Origin: an uncultured Bacteroidota bacterium
GTDB taxonomy: Bacteria > Bacteroidota > Bacteroidia > Chitinophagales > Chitinophagaceae
Length of the DNA: 35,214 bases
Direction: 5' to 3'
NCBI GenBank assembly: GCA_903837525.1
Contig: CAILUU010000024.1
Location: forward strand, 1 to 35,214
Part shown: positions 23,518 to 32,632 of the stretch, in pieces
Layout of the letters: each line of letters opens with the position of its first letter
Position numbering within the stretch: the first letter of the stretch is position 1
Notes under the pieces: model-generated
The model's database searches: none
Seen by the model: only the letters and a program-made list of their open reading frames with translations
What the model was told of the DNA's origin: nothing
Translations under genes and position numbers: made by a program

Positions 23518-24501
23518 CTATTTTAAAAGATAGTAACCTAACACAATTACCAAAACCACCATTGCCCAATGAAGTAGTAAGGGCAACCATTTTTGTTTAG
23601 CATAAAAAAAAGTAGCCGAAACTAATACCGAAAAGGGTGCAGCACATAAAATCCAATAGCTAAAGGTATTAGTAGCATTAATAAAAGGAACAATTAACGC
23701 TATAAACAGGTAAAGGAAAATAATACTCCAACTTTTACGGGATTGTATAAGTTGCCGCCTATAATTCTGTTGTATAAAAACATAACCTATTAAAGTGGTT
23801 AATACCACTAACCCAATGGCTATGTAAGACAAGTTGGTTTGTTGAAAAACTGGTGATGAAAAAGCTACTCCCGGAAACGAATAACCCTTCCATTTATCTG
23901 TTAAAAAAACAATGGCTAATAAAAAATAATAAGGTGTTAAGCCACCAAGTAAAACCATTAACCATTCGGCAAATTTAAAAGGTCGTATTAAAATTAACCC
24001 CAAAAAAACCAAGCCTAAGAGTGTAGCAGATGGAAAATAAAAAAATGTACCTGTACCTATAACTATACCTATATTAAATAATGTTGTTTTAGGATTTTGT
24101 ATGGTATATAAATTACTCATTTTATTTAACACCCAAATGGCAATAGTACTAATAATTAGTGGGGCAGATAAGGCTTGCCATTCTGTAAATAAAGAAGTTA
24201 TAAGCAAATAACTCATACCGGCCAAGTAATTAGGTTTAGGAAATAAACGTTGAGCGTTTACTAAATTATTTAACGATATGGCTTGTGTAAAAAGTAATAA
24301 AAAAGTTAGCAGTGAAGATAAAAATGGAACGCTTGTGGTTACTGCACTCATCCACTTTAGCAACTCTTTGTATAAAAATCCATCAACTTGTTGTGGTTTT
24401 ATAAGTTGAGGATACAGAAATATAGGCAACTTTAATAGTACCCCGTAAATAAGTAATAAAAAATTATTGATGGGATTATTTGCTTTAAAAGTACCTATCA
24501 C
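23518..24501 (-). CDS. Polytopic inner membrane protein, DUF6427-like
   Basis: 327 residues with roughly eight to ten hydrophobic helices, for example FLLLIYGVLLKLPIFLYP, SLLTFLLLFTQAI, LLGLVFLGLILIRPF, WLMVLLGGLTPYYFLLAIVFL and WAMVVLVIVLGYYLL. The start MIGTFKANNPINNFLLLIYG and the conserved RPFKFAEWLMVLLGGLTPYY segment match what I recall of DUF6427, a Bacteroidota membrane family of unknown function. No catalytic motif is evident. It ends 49 bp upstream of purQ, but purQ has its own promoter. Confidence 0.65.
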   Translation of the reverse strand: MIGTFKANNPINNFLLLIYGVLLKLPIFLYPQLIKPQQVDGFLYKELLKWMSAVTTSVPFLSSLLTFLLLFTQAISLNNLVNAQRLFPKPNYLAGMSYLLITSLFTEWQALSAPLIISTIAIWVLNKMSNLYTIQNPKTTLFNIGIVIGTGTFFYFPSATLLGLVFLGLILIRPFKFAEWLMVLLGGLTPYYFLLAIVFLTDKWKGYSFPGVAFSSPVFQQTNLSYIAIGLVVLTTLIGYVFIQQNYRRQLIQSRKSWSIIFLYLFIALIVPFINATNTFSYWILCAAPFSVLVSATFFYAKQKWLPLLLHWAMVVLVIVLGYYLLK

Positions 24502-24574
24502 TCGTTTGTAATGTTTGGTGTAAAATTAAGTATCCCAAAACTTTAATCGCTGTATTTTTTCTAACATAAATAGG

Positions 24575-26094
24575 TTAAACATCCACCTTTGCAAAACATA
24601 TAAAGCCTCTATAATCGCATGGGATTATAAGTTGCTTTGCCCCAACTTGTTTAGTAAGCCTTGGCATAAATTGATGGCCTTTTTCTCGACTTTTTAATGT
24701 GGGGTTTCGTTTTATATCGCCATTTACATTAATACTATGATCTGCAATAAGTTGATTTTTTCTATCACTATTAAATAAAAAATGAAGTTCGCCATTAAAA
24801 GGTGCAAGTACATACGATAAAAAATTATCAGTTTCATCATCATATTGATCTTTTTGAATTACTCTACTCCACTCTTGAATACCAGTTTTATTAAAACTCA
24901 TTATTAAAATATTAGAATAGTAATACCGAACTCTTTGTGGATTATTAAAGTTGTTAAAATTATTAAATGGCCTATTAAAACCGCCATATGGATTATAATA
25001 ATAGGAGTTAAAGTTATAGGGGTTATTAAAATAATCCCATCGATTAAATGGGGAATTATTGCCCCCTGTATTTTGAGTTGAAAAATCTTCGGAAACCACA
25101 ATATAACCACCATCTTTTTTAGATACAATTTGTTGTATAAAAAAATCGTTTAAAGCAAGGCGTATTTGACCATTGCTTTTAGCTGCATTTCTTATAGAAT
25201 CGTCAATTACTGAAAAAGTGGGTGTAGAAATTTTGTGCTCTACCTTATTATATACCGTAGAAAAAACGCCTTCAATATTTCCTCTATTTTTTTGTAATAA
25301 AAAGAAGTAAATAAGTACCGATTATTTAAATTATCAATTTTTAAAATTACATTGTCTATATAATTAGTAGATAAGTTAATGGGCAAAAAAGTTAAGGTAT
25401 CTTCCCTATTTTTCAATTGTATTAAACTTAGTTTATTGCTACCTCCTCGGTTTCCTTCTTTAGTTTCTTTAGTAAATACAAAATTGCCTTCGTTATCTAC
25501 CAAAAAATTAGTATAAGTATCTCTACGTTCATCATAGCTTAATTGCTGCCTGTTTTGATGAATACGTTTAAAGTCTTTATCAAATAGGTTTGTAGCTAAG
25601 GTATAGTTATCGTTTTTTTTATGTAATTTAAATATTTCAATTTTTTCTTTATTTTCACTTGCAATGGTTGTATAAATTTTGTTGTCCGCATAAAAAGGTA
25701 TTTGTGTAGAGTCTATTTGTACCGGCTCTGTAAGTTTTTTACCCATAGCATCTAACTTAACTACCATACAATACAGTATATTCTTTTTTTGGTATTGATA
25801 AACCATAAAAGCATGATTTGGGTAGGCAATAAAATCTACATTAAATGTTTTTTCAGGTAAAAAATCTAAGAAAACTGTTTCAACTTCTTGCATACTATTA
25901 TCTAGTACAGTAATTTTATGTTTCCAACGTGTGTTTTTATAAATGAGAATATTGGAGTTCATTTTTCCAATTATTTCAAAATTTAAATCCGCCTTATCTT
26001 GCCTATCAATATCGGAAAAAGTTAGTTGTTGAGCTATAGTTAGTTGAGCATTAAAAAAACAACCTATTATTAAACTAAAAATCATTTTGTACAT
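24575..26094 (-). pseudogene. Secreted hypothetical protein split by a one-base frameshift
   Basis: The real start is ATG at 26094 (MYKMIFSLIIGCFFNAQLTIAQQ, a signal peptide); the frame opens further upstream only by chance. Codons run cleanly to YLFTSFYYKK at 25294, then hit a run of seven A (coding strand, 25287-25293), after which the frame drifts to a stop. Reading one base back continues as NRGNIEGVFSTVYNKVEHKI, then without a stop through IVVSEDFSTQNTGG to the end at 24575, giving about 505 residues. The second half contains an Asn/Tyr-rich loop (NNPYNFNSYYYNPYGG). I recognise no domain; it resembles large Bacteroidota envelope proteins of unknown role with a beta-propeller-like periodicity. 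The lesion may be an assembly error, true decay or programmed slippage. Confidence 0.75.
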
Positions 26095-26191
26095 ACTAGC
26101 AAACTTTAAATTAAAATTACGATTTTTATAACCCAAAGCATATTTTTTTAAACAAGATGAATGAATTTTTGTTTTTACATAAACAACCAAA

Positions 26192-27112
26192 ATGATGCAA
26201 ACAGTATTACTAACAGGCGGTACCGGTTTAGTGGGTAAAGCGTTTACCCAATTACTAACAAGTAAAGGATACCAGGTTATTATTTTAAGCAGAGGTAAAA
26301 AAGAAATAGTAACTGAGCCAAATGTAACTTATGCACAATGGAATGTTGCAACTGAAGAGATTGATATTGAGGCTGTAAAAAAAGCAGATTACATCATTCA
26401 TCTTGCTGGTGCAGGCGTAATGGACAAAAAATGGACAGAGCAGTACAAAAAAGAAATTGTAGATAGCCGGGTAAAAAGTGGTGCATTAATTGTAAACACG
26501 TTAAAAAATAATGAGCATAACGTAAAAGCAATTGTAAGTGCCAGTGCTATTGGTTATTATGGTGAGGATAAAATAGATAATTATTTTTTTACCGAAACCG
26601 ATAAACCTGCTGAAGGTTTTTTAGGCAGTACATGCCAACTTTGGGAGGATAGTATTGATTATGCTAATTCACTAGGTATAAGAGTTGCAAAAATGAGAAT
26701 TGGCATTGTATTTAGTAATAACGGGGGTGCTTTAGCCGAGTTTGTAAAGCCCCTAAAGTTTAAATTAGCTACTATTTTGGGTAAGGGTAGCCAAGTAATA
26801 AGTTGGATACATATTGATGATTTATGCCGCCAATTTTTATTTGCAATAGAAAATGAAGACATAAAAGGAGCATACAATGCAGTTGCCCCAAACCCCGTAA
26901 CTAATAAAAATTTAATGCTAAAGCTAGCTAGGAAAATAGCTGGGAAATTTTATTTCCCATTTTATATTCCTTCGTTTTTTTTAAAATTAATGATGGGCGA
27001 TAGAAGTATAGAAATATTAAAAAGCACAACAGTTAGTTGTAAAAAAATAACAGATGCTGGTTTTAACTTTTTATATAACGAGGTAGATGAGGCTTTGGAA
27101 GATTTGGTTTAG
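26192..27112 (+). CDS. TIGR01777-family SDR epimerase (YfcH-like)
   Basis: 306 residues. The N-terminal Rossmann motif is LLTGGTGLVGKAF, NAD(P) binding typical of extended SDRs. IIHLAGAGVMDKKWT and ASAIGYYGE (the Tyr of the catalytic YxxxK region, here YYG) are diagnostic of the TIGR01777 oxidoreductases. MRIGIVFSNNGGALAEF and SWIHIDDLCRQFLFAIEN follow. The C-terminal DUF1731-like region (PSFFLKLMMGDRSIEILKS) is present. The family is widespread, with a likely nucleotide-sugar or quinone-type substrate that is unproven. The start may be either of the two adjacent ATGs at 26192/26195. Divergent from the split secreted gene, with a 97-bp gap. Confidence 0.88.
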   Translation: MMQTVLLTGGTGLVGKAFTQLLTSKGYQVIILSRGKKEIVTEPNVTYAQWNVATEEIDIEAVKKADYIIHLAGAGVMDKKWTEQYKKEIVDSRVKSGALIVNTLKNNEHNVKAIVSASAIGYYGEDKIDNYFFTETDKPAEGFLGSTCQLWEDSIDYANSLGIRVAKMRIGIVFSNNGGALAEFVKPLKFKLATILGKGSQVISWIHIDDLCRQFLFAIENEDIKGAYNAVAPNPVTNKNLMLKLARKIAGKFYFPFYIPSFFLKLMMGDRSIEILKSTTVSCKKITDAGFNFLYNEVDEALEDLV

Positions 27113-27176
27113 TTTTTTAAATCAGCCTATTTAAAGTAACTAATAATCACATAAATATAAAGACTTAGGTATAGAC

Positions 27177-27606
27177 CTATAGACCTGCCGCTCCAATTAA
27201 AGCAATATCAGTAACTGTTCTATTATATAGCATTTTAGGTTTAAACTGATTAGGCACTAAAGAATCTACAGCTTCTAAAGGTAAAATAACCAACTTGACT
27301 TTGTTTAAATGTTAATCCTAGCCACAACAAATTATCGAAAATTAACACCAATACAAAATAAATAATAATAGAAAGCTCTGTACGTTTTACCAAAATAGCA
27401 ACTAGAAAAGCAACCATTAAATACACTGTTGCCATTAAAGCAAAATATCCAATATATTTAATCCCTTTAAAAATATGTAATGTATCTGGCGAAAAACATA
27501 ACCCAACAATTAGGCCTGTTAAGAATGTCATTAATGTACTTGCCAACACAAAACCAATTAGTAAAGTAAAGTTTGTTTTTTCATTGTTTAATTCTACAAT
27601 CCCCAT
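27177..27606 (-). pseudogene. ABC-2-type permease remnant, 5'-truncated and frameshifted
   Basis: The first open part (27606 to about 27303) encodes three hydrophobic helices (FTLLIGFVLASTLMTFLTGL, YIGYFALMATVYLMVAFLVAIL, IIIYFVLVLIFDNLLWLGL) around ILVKRTELS. This is the pattern of the last helices of Bacteroidota ABC-2 permeases. After LGLTF the frame shifts, and the family-like C-terminus (KLVILPLEAVDSLVPNQF, then KMLYNRT) continues in the next frame to a stop at 27177. The N-terminal half is missing, replaced by a terminator of the neighbouring gene. It may be the lost partner of the broken ATPase at 11260-11508, although they are now 16 kb apart. Confidence 0.65.
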
Positions 27607-27615
27607 ATCTATTAA

Positions 27616-27642
27616 TTAAAAAAGCACCAAAATTGGTGCTTT
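27616..27642 (-). terminator. Rho-independent terminator of the fused beta-oxidation gene
   Basis: AAAGCACCAA and TTGGTGCTTT form a perfect 10-bp stem (2 nt between the arms), 14 bp after the stop codon at 27656; on the minus strand the second arm runs into six T. The closest match to a textbook terminator in the window. Confidence 0.85.
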
Positions 27643-27655
27643 AAAGTTAGTTATT

Positions 27656-30037
27656 TTAATTCCTCAGTGGCTTGCCACTTTTTAAAACACTTTGTATTCT
27701 TTCCAAGGTTTTCTTTTCGCCACAAAGCGATAAGAAGGCTTCTCTCTCTAAATTTAATAAATACTGTTCACTTACCAATTGTGGTTCACTTAAATCGCCA
27801 CCACACATTACGTAAGCCAATTTTTTTGCTACTGTTGCATCATGCGCTGTAGCATAATTTCCTAAACGCATGCCATTAATACCTGCATGCATTGCACCTA
27901 ATGCACTACGCCCTAAAACTTTAATATCTGTACGTTGTACAGGCATTATATAACCATCATCATACAAATCAATTACGGCTTGTTTAGCTTCTGCAATTCT
28001 TCTGCCTTGGTTTACACTAACTAAATCTCTACCTTTTCTATAAATACCTAAATCGTAGGCTTCATGTGCACTTGTTGCAACTTTTGCAGTTGCTATTGTT
28101 AAAAAACGATTTTGTAGGGTAAGCGTATCTACCTCCCCATCATGCATTTCATCGGCAGCACGTAAAACAAATTCTTTAGTACCTGCACCGCCAGGTATTA
28201 CACCAATACCAACTTCTACTAAACCAGTATATGTTTCTGCAGCTGCAATTACTTTATCTGCATGCAAACTCATTTCACAAGCGCCACCTAAGGCTAAACC
28301 GTGTGGGGCAAGCACCACAGGTATACCAGAGTAACGCACCCTCATTATAGTTTGTTGAAACTGGCGAATAGCCATATCAATTTCATCATAATCTTGCTCA
28401 ATGGCCAACATAAATATCATACCTACATTTGCACCAGCACTAAAATTTGTACCGTCATTAGCTATAACTAAACCTTTATAGTTGTCTTCGGCAAGGGTAA
28501 TTGATTTTTGAATTCCTTCTAACACCTCTCCACCAATGCTTCCCATTTTTGTGTACCACTCTAAGCCTAAAACATCGCCCCCTAAATGATAGGTACGGCA
28601 AGCACTATTTTTCCAAAGGGTTTCATTTTCAAAATTTTTCATTACTATAAATGCTTCTCCGCCTGGTAATGCTTTATAGGTTTTTGTTGCAACATCATAA
28701 CACAAACGTTTTCCATTTTCTACTTTGTAAAATGTTTTATTGCCTGCTGCTATCATTTCATCAACCCATGCTGCAACTTTATATCCTGCAGCTTTCATTA
28801 CTTCAGTTGTTTTTACAACGCCTAAAACATCCCAACTTTCAAATGCTCCAATTTCCCAACCAAAGCCTGCCATCATTCCATCATCTACTCTATATAATTC
28901 ATCACTAATTTCTGGAATACGATGAGAGATATAGCTAAATAAATTATAGTGGAACTGTCTGTAAAAATCTCCAGCCTTATCTGTGCCTGCACACAATGCC
29001 TTTAGCCTTGTTTTTAAATCGTCAATTGGTTTTGCGGTTTCAAGTGTTGCAAACTTTGGCCTTTGCCTTGCACCATATTCAAGGGTTTGTAGGTTTAACG
29101 TAAGTATTTCTTTTTCGCCTGTGGAAGATTTAGTTTTTTTGAAAAAGCCTTGTTGGGTTTTATCTCCAAGCCAATTATTTTCTACCATTTTGTTTAACCA
29201 AGCTGGTATGTTAAAAATAGCTTTTGCCTCATCTGTTGGGCAATTATCTGCAACACCTTTTGCAACTTTTACTAACGTGTCAATACCCACCACATCGGCT
29301 GTACGAAATGTTGCCGATTTGGGGCGACCAATAATTGGCCCAGTTAGCGCATCAATTTCATCAACATTCAATTGTAATTTTTCCATGGCATTCATTATTG
29401 CCATCATACCAAAAACACCTACTCGGTTTGCAATAAATGCAGGAGTATCTTTACACAACACCGTTGTTTTGCCTAGTTGCAAACTTCCATACTCCATTAA
29501 AAAATCTACTACCAATTCATCTGTATGCGGTGTTGGTATTATTTCTAACAAACGCAAATACCTTGGTGGATTAAAAAAGTGTGTACCACAAAAATGTTTC
29601 TTAAAATCATCACTTCTGCCCTCTGCCATCCTATGTATTGGAATACCCGATGTGTTAGATGTTATTAAGGTACCAGGCTTACGATATTTTTCTACCTCTA
29701 TAAAAACAGCTTGTTTTATATCTAACCGTTCCACTACTACTTCTATCACCCAATCACACTCAGCAATATCTTTCATATTGTCGGTAAAATTTCCCGTTTT
29801 TATTTTTTTAACTACATTTTTAGTATAAACTGGGCTTGGGTTGCTTTTTATTGCAGCCGTTAAAGCATCGTTTACAATTTTATTTTTTTCAGCAGTTTTT
29901 GCATCTGTAGGCAAATCTTTAGGTTGTATATCTAACAACAATACTTGTAAGCCAATACCTGCAAAATGGCAAGCAATACGGCTACCCATTACACCACTAC
30001 CTAATACGGCTACTTTTTTAATTATGCGCTTATTCAT
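27656..30037 (-). CDS. Fused 3-hydroxyacyl-CoA dehydrogenase / enoyl-CoA hydratase (FadN-like)
   Basis: 793 residues, fatty-acid beta-oxidation. The order is dehydrogenase first, then hydratase, as in Bacillus FadN rather than E. coli FadB. The N-terminal NAD motif VAVLGSGVMGSRIACHFAG is followed by ECDWVIEVVVERLDIKQ, SNTSGIP, HFFNPP(R)YLRLLEI and FIANRVGVFGMMA, which contain the catalytic Ser, His and Asn. The C-terminal crotonase domain has the oxyanion-hole blocks NFSAGANVGMIF and ALGGACEMSLHADKV, with GVIPGGAGTKEF. A thiolase and an acyl-CoA dehydrogenase usually follow in this phylum; here the gene stands alone, followed by a strong terminator. A 9-bp inverted repeat lies in its leader and a TACTTTCG sequence just beyond it. 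Confidence 0.9.
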   Translation of the reverse strand: MNKRIIKKVAVLGSGVMGSRIACHFAGIGLQVLLLDIQPKDLPTDAKTAEKNKIVNDALTAAIKSNPSPVYTKNVVKKIKTGNFTDNMKDIAECDWVIEVVVERLDIKQAVFIEVEKYRKPGTLITSNTSGIPIHRMAEGRSDDFKKHFCGTHFFNPPRYLRLLEIIPTPHTDELVVDFLMEYGSLQLGKTTVLCKDTPAFIANRVGVFGMMAIMNAMEKLQLNVDEIDALTGPIIGRPKSATFRTADVVGIDTLVKVAKGVADNCPTDEAKAIFNIPAWLNKMVENNWLGDKTQQGFFKKTKSSTGEKEILTLNLQTLEYGARQRPKFATLETAKPIDDLKTRLKALCAGTDKAGDFYRQFHYNLFSYISHRIPEISDELYRVDDGMMAGFGWEIGAFESWDVLGVVKTTEVMKAAGYKVAAWVDEMIAAGNKTFYKVENGKRLCYDVATKTYKALPGGEAFIVMKNFENETLWKNSACRTYHLGGDVLGLEWYTKMGSIGGEVLEGIQKSITLAEDNYKGLVIANDGTNFSAGANVGMIFMLAIEQDYDEIDMAIRQFQQTIMRVRYSGIPVVLAPHGLALGGACEMSLHADKVIAAAETYTGLVEVGIGVIPGGAGTKEFVLRAADEMHDGEVDTLTLQNRFLTIATAKVATSAHEAYDLGIYRKGRDLVSVNQGRRIAEAKQAVIDLYDDGYIMPVQRTDIKVLGRSALGAMHAGINGMRLGNYATAHDATVAKKLAYVMCGGDLSEPQLVSEQYLLNLEREAFLSLCGEKKTLERIQSVLKSGKPLRN

Positions 30038-30071
30038 AAAGCAAAAAATCTTTTTCTAGTTAAGAAAATTA

Positions 30072-30097
30072 AAATTAGTTAGCTATGCAACTAATTT
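30072..30097 (-). promoter_or_regulatory. Inverted repeat AAATTAGTT-N8-AACTAATTT, candidate operator
   Basis: Perfect 9-bp arms with an 8-bp spacer, centred about 48 bp before the start of the FadN-like gene and just downstream of a TACTTTCG sequence (30102-30109) that is one base off TAnnTTTG. The geometry suits a dimeric repressor such as a TetR-type fatty-acid regulator. The regulator is not in the window. Confidence 0.4.
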
Positions 30098-30109
30098 AAT
30101 ACGAAAGTA

Positions 30110-30581
30110 AGATTAAAAAATTAATCGCCAAAAAATTAGGGTAATAGTGAAATAAGTACATTTCTATTTTGCTTTACCTTACGGTTATATAACCAATTGA
30201 TTGCAATATACTTATCGTTAGTTTGTCATTTCAAAATGGGATAATTAGAGAAGCATTCCTGCAAAATAGGTGTTTGAAAATAATAACCAGACAAGGCCGA
30301 AATTTTGTGGTTTTTTGTTGAGATGCGACACGATCGATGTACTGTTTATTTTGCTGGTTAGTATTAGCTGATTTAAACTACCCAAAGGGCGGGACTTTTG
30401 CCACAAAACTTGATTTGATAAACTTGTTTAATTATTTAATGGGTTGGTATAAAGATAAGTAAACCTGATTAAGTTACAACTAACCATACCTTTACTTTTC
30501 ACAACAAATTCTTAAAGCGGTTTAAACTGCGATTTGCCATTAGATACATAAAGCGCCTCCCATGTAATGCAGCACCCTTTA
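30110..30581. other. Gene-free gap between the FadN-like gene and the carbohydrate operon
   Basis: About 470 bp with no open frame that I would call a gene and no recognised RNA. Composition is somewhat less AT-rich than other gaps. An imperfect palindrome centred on GTTTAAAC (about 30518-30531) lies 50 bp downstream of the operon's last stop codon and might terminate it. The region may be a remnant, but I could not match any protein family in six frames by eye. Confidence 0.35.
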
Positions 30582-31694
30582 TTATAGTAATGAATAAATT
30601 CCACCGCTTAAGCGATGAAGTGTTTCGAAGTAAAAAAAAACTTCTCCTTGGTATCCATATTTTCTATTCAGGTTAATCATTTGATCAGTAAGCGCTCTGT
30701 TAGACTGATAACCAGCACCTAGTGACGTAAGAATTCCTGGATAAACTTTCGATTTTAAATGAGCAGGAACTTGTTTGTCTAGGTCAACCAATAATTGCTC
30801 ATACGCCTTAATGTTATATCTATACATTTGAGGAAAGATGTAATCCGCATAACCTTCTTTGAGCCATGTTGGCCAGTCTTGCAAATACTGTTCCTTGCTC
30901 CATGGATAAATACTAGGTGCCCATGATACAATACAAGTAGGTTTGATTTTCTTTACCGATTGATATAGATGTTTACCAAATATACTCAGCTTATCTGCCT
31001 TCCACTGTATCCATTCAGCATCAAATGGTTGTTGAGGTGGAAGCTGTCCATTGTGTTCTTTTTTATATAATGCTACGGTATACTCATCATAGCCTCCTTC
31101 GCCAGGCATAGCTGGCATTCGATCGTCGCCCTGCACACCATCAATTTCGTAATTAGTAACTAACTCTTGCACCAATTCTTGCAACATTTGCTGAACATCT
31201 GGCCGAATACTGCTCCACCAGAAAAAACCATTTTTTTGTAGCAAAGCTCCTTTGTTGTTTCTACCCGCCCAGGTTGGATACTTTTGTAGCCAAATACTAT
31301 TGCTATCTTTATACGCATAAGAAAAGCCAAATTCAAACCATGCATGCACTTTTATGTTTTGTGCATGTGCGGCTTCAATAATCTCTTTTAAAGGATCTCT
31401 TCCGATATACCGCTTGTTTTGCGAAACCCCAACATATCGCTGCGTTACATCACTTGGATACACTGTGGCACCTTGGTTCCATACCACCACGAAAATATGA
31501 TTCAATCCATTTTTTTTACATAGATCTATTCCTGCTTTAATAGAATCTTTGGAACTCAATATTTCACTGCCAACATTCGTGATCCAAGTTCCACGAATCG
31601 GTTCAACGGATGTATTTCCAGCTATTTTTTGAGAACATGCAGATTGAGCAAATAATAATATTACTAATAAAAAAGAAAATAATATTCTCACCAT
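30582..31694 (-). CDS. GHL10-type glycoside-hydrolase-like lipoprotein
   Basis: 370 residues. The signal peptide ends in FAQSAC, a probable lipobox (Cys20). The rest is a TIM-barrel of the glycosyl-hydrolase-like 10 family (formerly DUF187): RGTWITNVGSEIL at the first strand, GLNHIFVVVWNQG, HAWFEFGFSYAYKD, YEIDGVQGDDRM (acid residues at the strand-4 end), SWAPSIYPWSKEQYLQDWP and ADYIFPQMYRY. Homologues act on amide-containing or lipopolysaccharide-type glycans, but no activity is certain for this clade. It is the last gene of the symporter operon and overlaps the preceding DUF4434 gene by 7 bp. It probably faces the periplasm or the cell surface. Confidence 0.85.
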   Translation of the reverse strand: MVRILFSFLLVILLFAQSACSQKIAGNTSVEPIRGTWITNVGSEILSSKDSIKAGIDLCKKNGLNHIFVVVWNQGATVYPSDVTQRYVGVSQNKRYIGRDPLKEIIEAAHAQNIKVHAWFEFGFSYAYKDSNSIWLQKYPTWAGRNNKGALLQKNGFFWWSSIRPDVQQMLQELVQELVTNYEIDGVQGDDRMPAMPGEGGYDEYTVALYKKEHNGQLPPQQPFDAEWIQWKADKLSIFGKHLYQSVKKIKPTCIVSWAPSIYPWSKEQYLQDWPTWLKEGYADYIFPQMYRYNIKAYEQLLVDLDKQVPAHLKSKVYPGILTSLGAGYQSNRALTDQMINLNRKYGYQGEVFFYFETLHRLSGGIYSLL

Positions 31695-32632
31695 GATAAC
31701 GTCTGTTTAAATTCTAAATAACGATTGTATAAATTATGGGCAGAAGGATACATTGACTGTGGACTCATAAAATGAGAAAACTCAAAGGTGATAGCTTTGT
31801 CGTAACCAATTCGTTTTGCCGCCTCTAACTTTAATTTCAACTTTTCAAACTTGATGGGCAAGAACTTGATGGGCATGTCTCTGTCGAATGATTCGCAGTT
31901 GGTCCATGCCTGCAAGCCATGTTTGTCTGCCAGTTGTTTATTGATGGCGAGGTACTGATCCAAGTCATGAAAATCTACATGTCCATCTTGGAAAGCTACT
32001 GCATCGATGTTGTTTTTGATTCCATCAAATATTTCGTTCCATTCTGTTTCATGTTCAGATAAAGAAACAGATTGTTTTTTGGTAATGATGCCGCTTGAAG
32101 CCATCACTGCTTTTTTACCATCAATCCAAGGAGAAATAAAAGTAGCTAAGCCATTACTCACATCTTTACATTGCTTTCCTAATGCAGAAAAAGCCTCGAT
32201 TGCACCTTTTGTTTTTCTGCTGATTTCCATACTCAAGTACCAGCCCTTAAAAGAACGGTGATGTCCATATTTTTTCCAAACCTCTTCTGTAACAAATTGA
32301 TTAGAAATAATTTCATGGCTCATATCTCCTGTATCCCAATAGATACCACTATCATACAACCCAAAATAGAAATCCATTTCGTATTTATCTGCCAAAGTCA
32401 GAAAAAGAGAAAGTAAGTCTATTGGCGGACGATGACAATTAAACTGTTTCATAAGGTAATCTGATGGATAGGTAATGAACCTTCGGTAGCCGGATCGGAT
32501 TAGTATAACCGTATTGATACCAGCCGCTTTCATGTGAATAAAATCTTGTTCCCATTCGGATGCACCCCAGTTTTGGTGTGGTATGTCGTGACTAATTTCA
32601 TCTAAAAATGTTCCTGTAATAAGCATGTTCAA
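31688..32632 (-). CDS. DUF4434-family TIM-barrel protein
   Basis: 314 residues without an obvious signal peptide. LITGTFLDEI at the start, NWGASEWEQDFIHMKAAGINTVILIRSGY, YFGLYDSGIYWD and FKGWYLSMEI fit DUF4434, a glycoside-hydrolase-like TIM-barrel family often found in polysaccharide loci. NCESFDRDMP and AITFEFSHFMSPQ carry conserved acids near the strand ends. Substrate unknown; lack of a signal suggests a cytoplasmic role on imported sugar, or a start further upstream that I do not see. It overlaps the SGNH gene by 4 bp and the GHL10 gene by 7 bp, implying coupled translation. It contains a 15-bp in-frame duplication (31848-31875). Confidence 0.8.
   Translation of the reverse strand: MNMLITGTFLDEISHDIPHQNWGASEWEQDFIHMKAAGINTVILIRSGYRRFITYPSDYLMKQFNCHRPPIDLLSLFLTLADKYEMDFYFGLYDSGIYWDTGDMSHEIISNQFVTEEVWKKYGHHRSFKGWYLSMEISRKTKGAIEAFSALGKQCKDVSNGLATFISPWIDGKKAVMASSGIITKKQSVSLSEHETEWNEIFDGIKNNIDAVAFQDGHVDFHDLDQYLAINKQLADKHGLQAWTNCESFDRDMPIKFLPIKFEKLKLKLEAAKRIGYDKAITFEFSHFMSPQSMYPSAHNLYNRYLEFKQTLSW
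31848..31875. repeat. 15-bp-period in-frame duplication in the DUF4434 gene
   Basis: AACTTGATGGGCA occurs twice, 15 bp apart, so the protein reads PIKFLPIKFEK. A recent slip duplication that keeps the frame. Confidence 0.6.

Noticed and set aside
24961..25060. DGR-like diversified region in the Asn-rich loop of the split secreted protein
   Set aside because: The Asn codons here are mainly AAT/AAC in simple low-complexity repeats, there is no NNC excess, and the loop is in the middle of the protein, not at a gene end.
24904..25128. Separate small hydrophobic gene overlapping the split secreted protein
   Set aside because: It is an out-of-frame reading of the Asn/Tyr-codon-rich loop (Ile/Thr-rich by codon shift) and has no independent start context; the in-frame reading continues the secreted protein.
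28983..29828. 281-codon open frame on the plus strand inside the FadN-like gene
   Set aside because: It lies entirely opposite conserved catalytic sequence, has no recognisable domain, and its composition is the mirror of the real gene.
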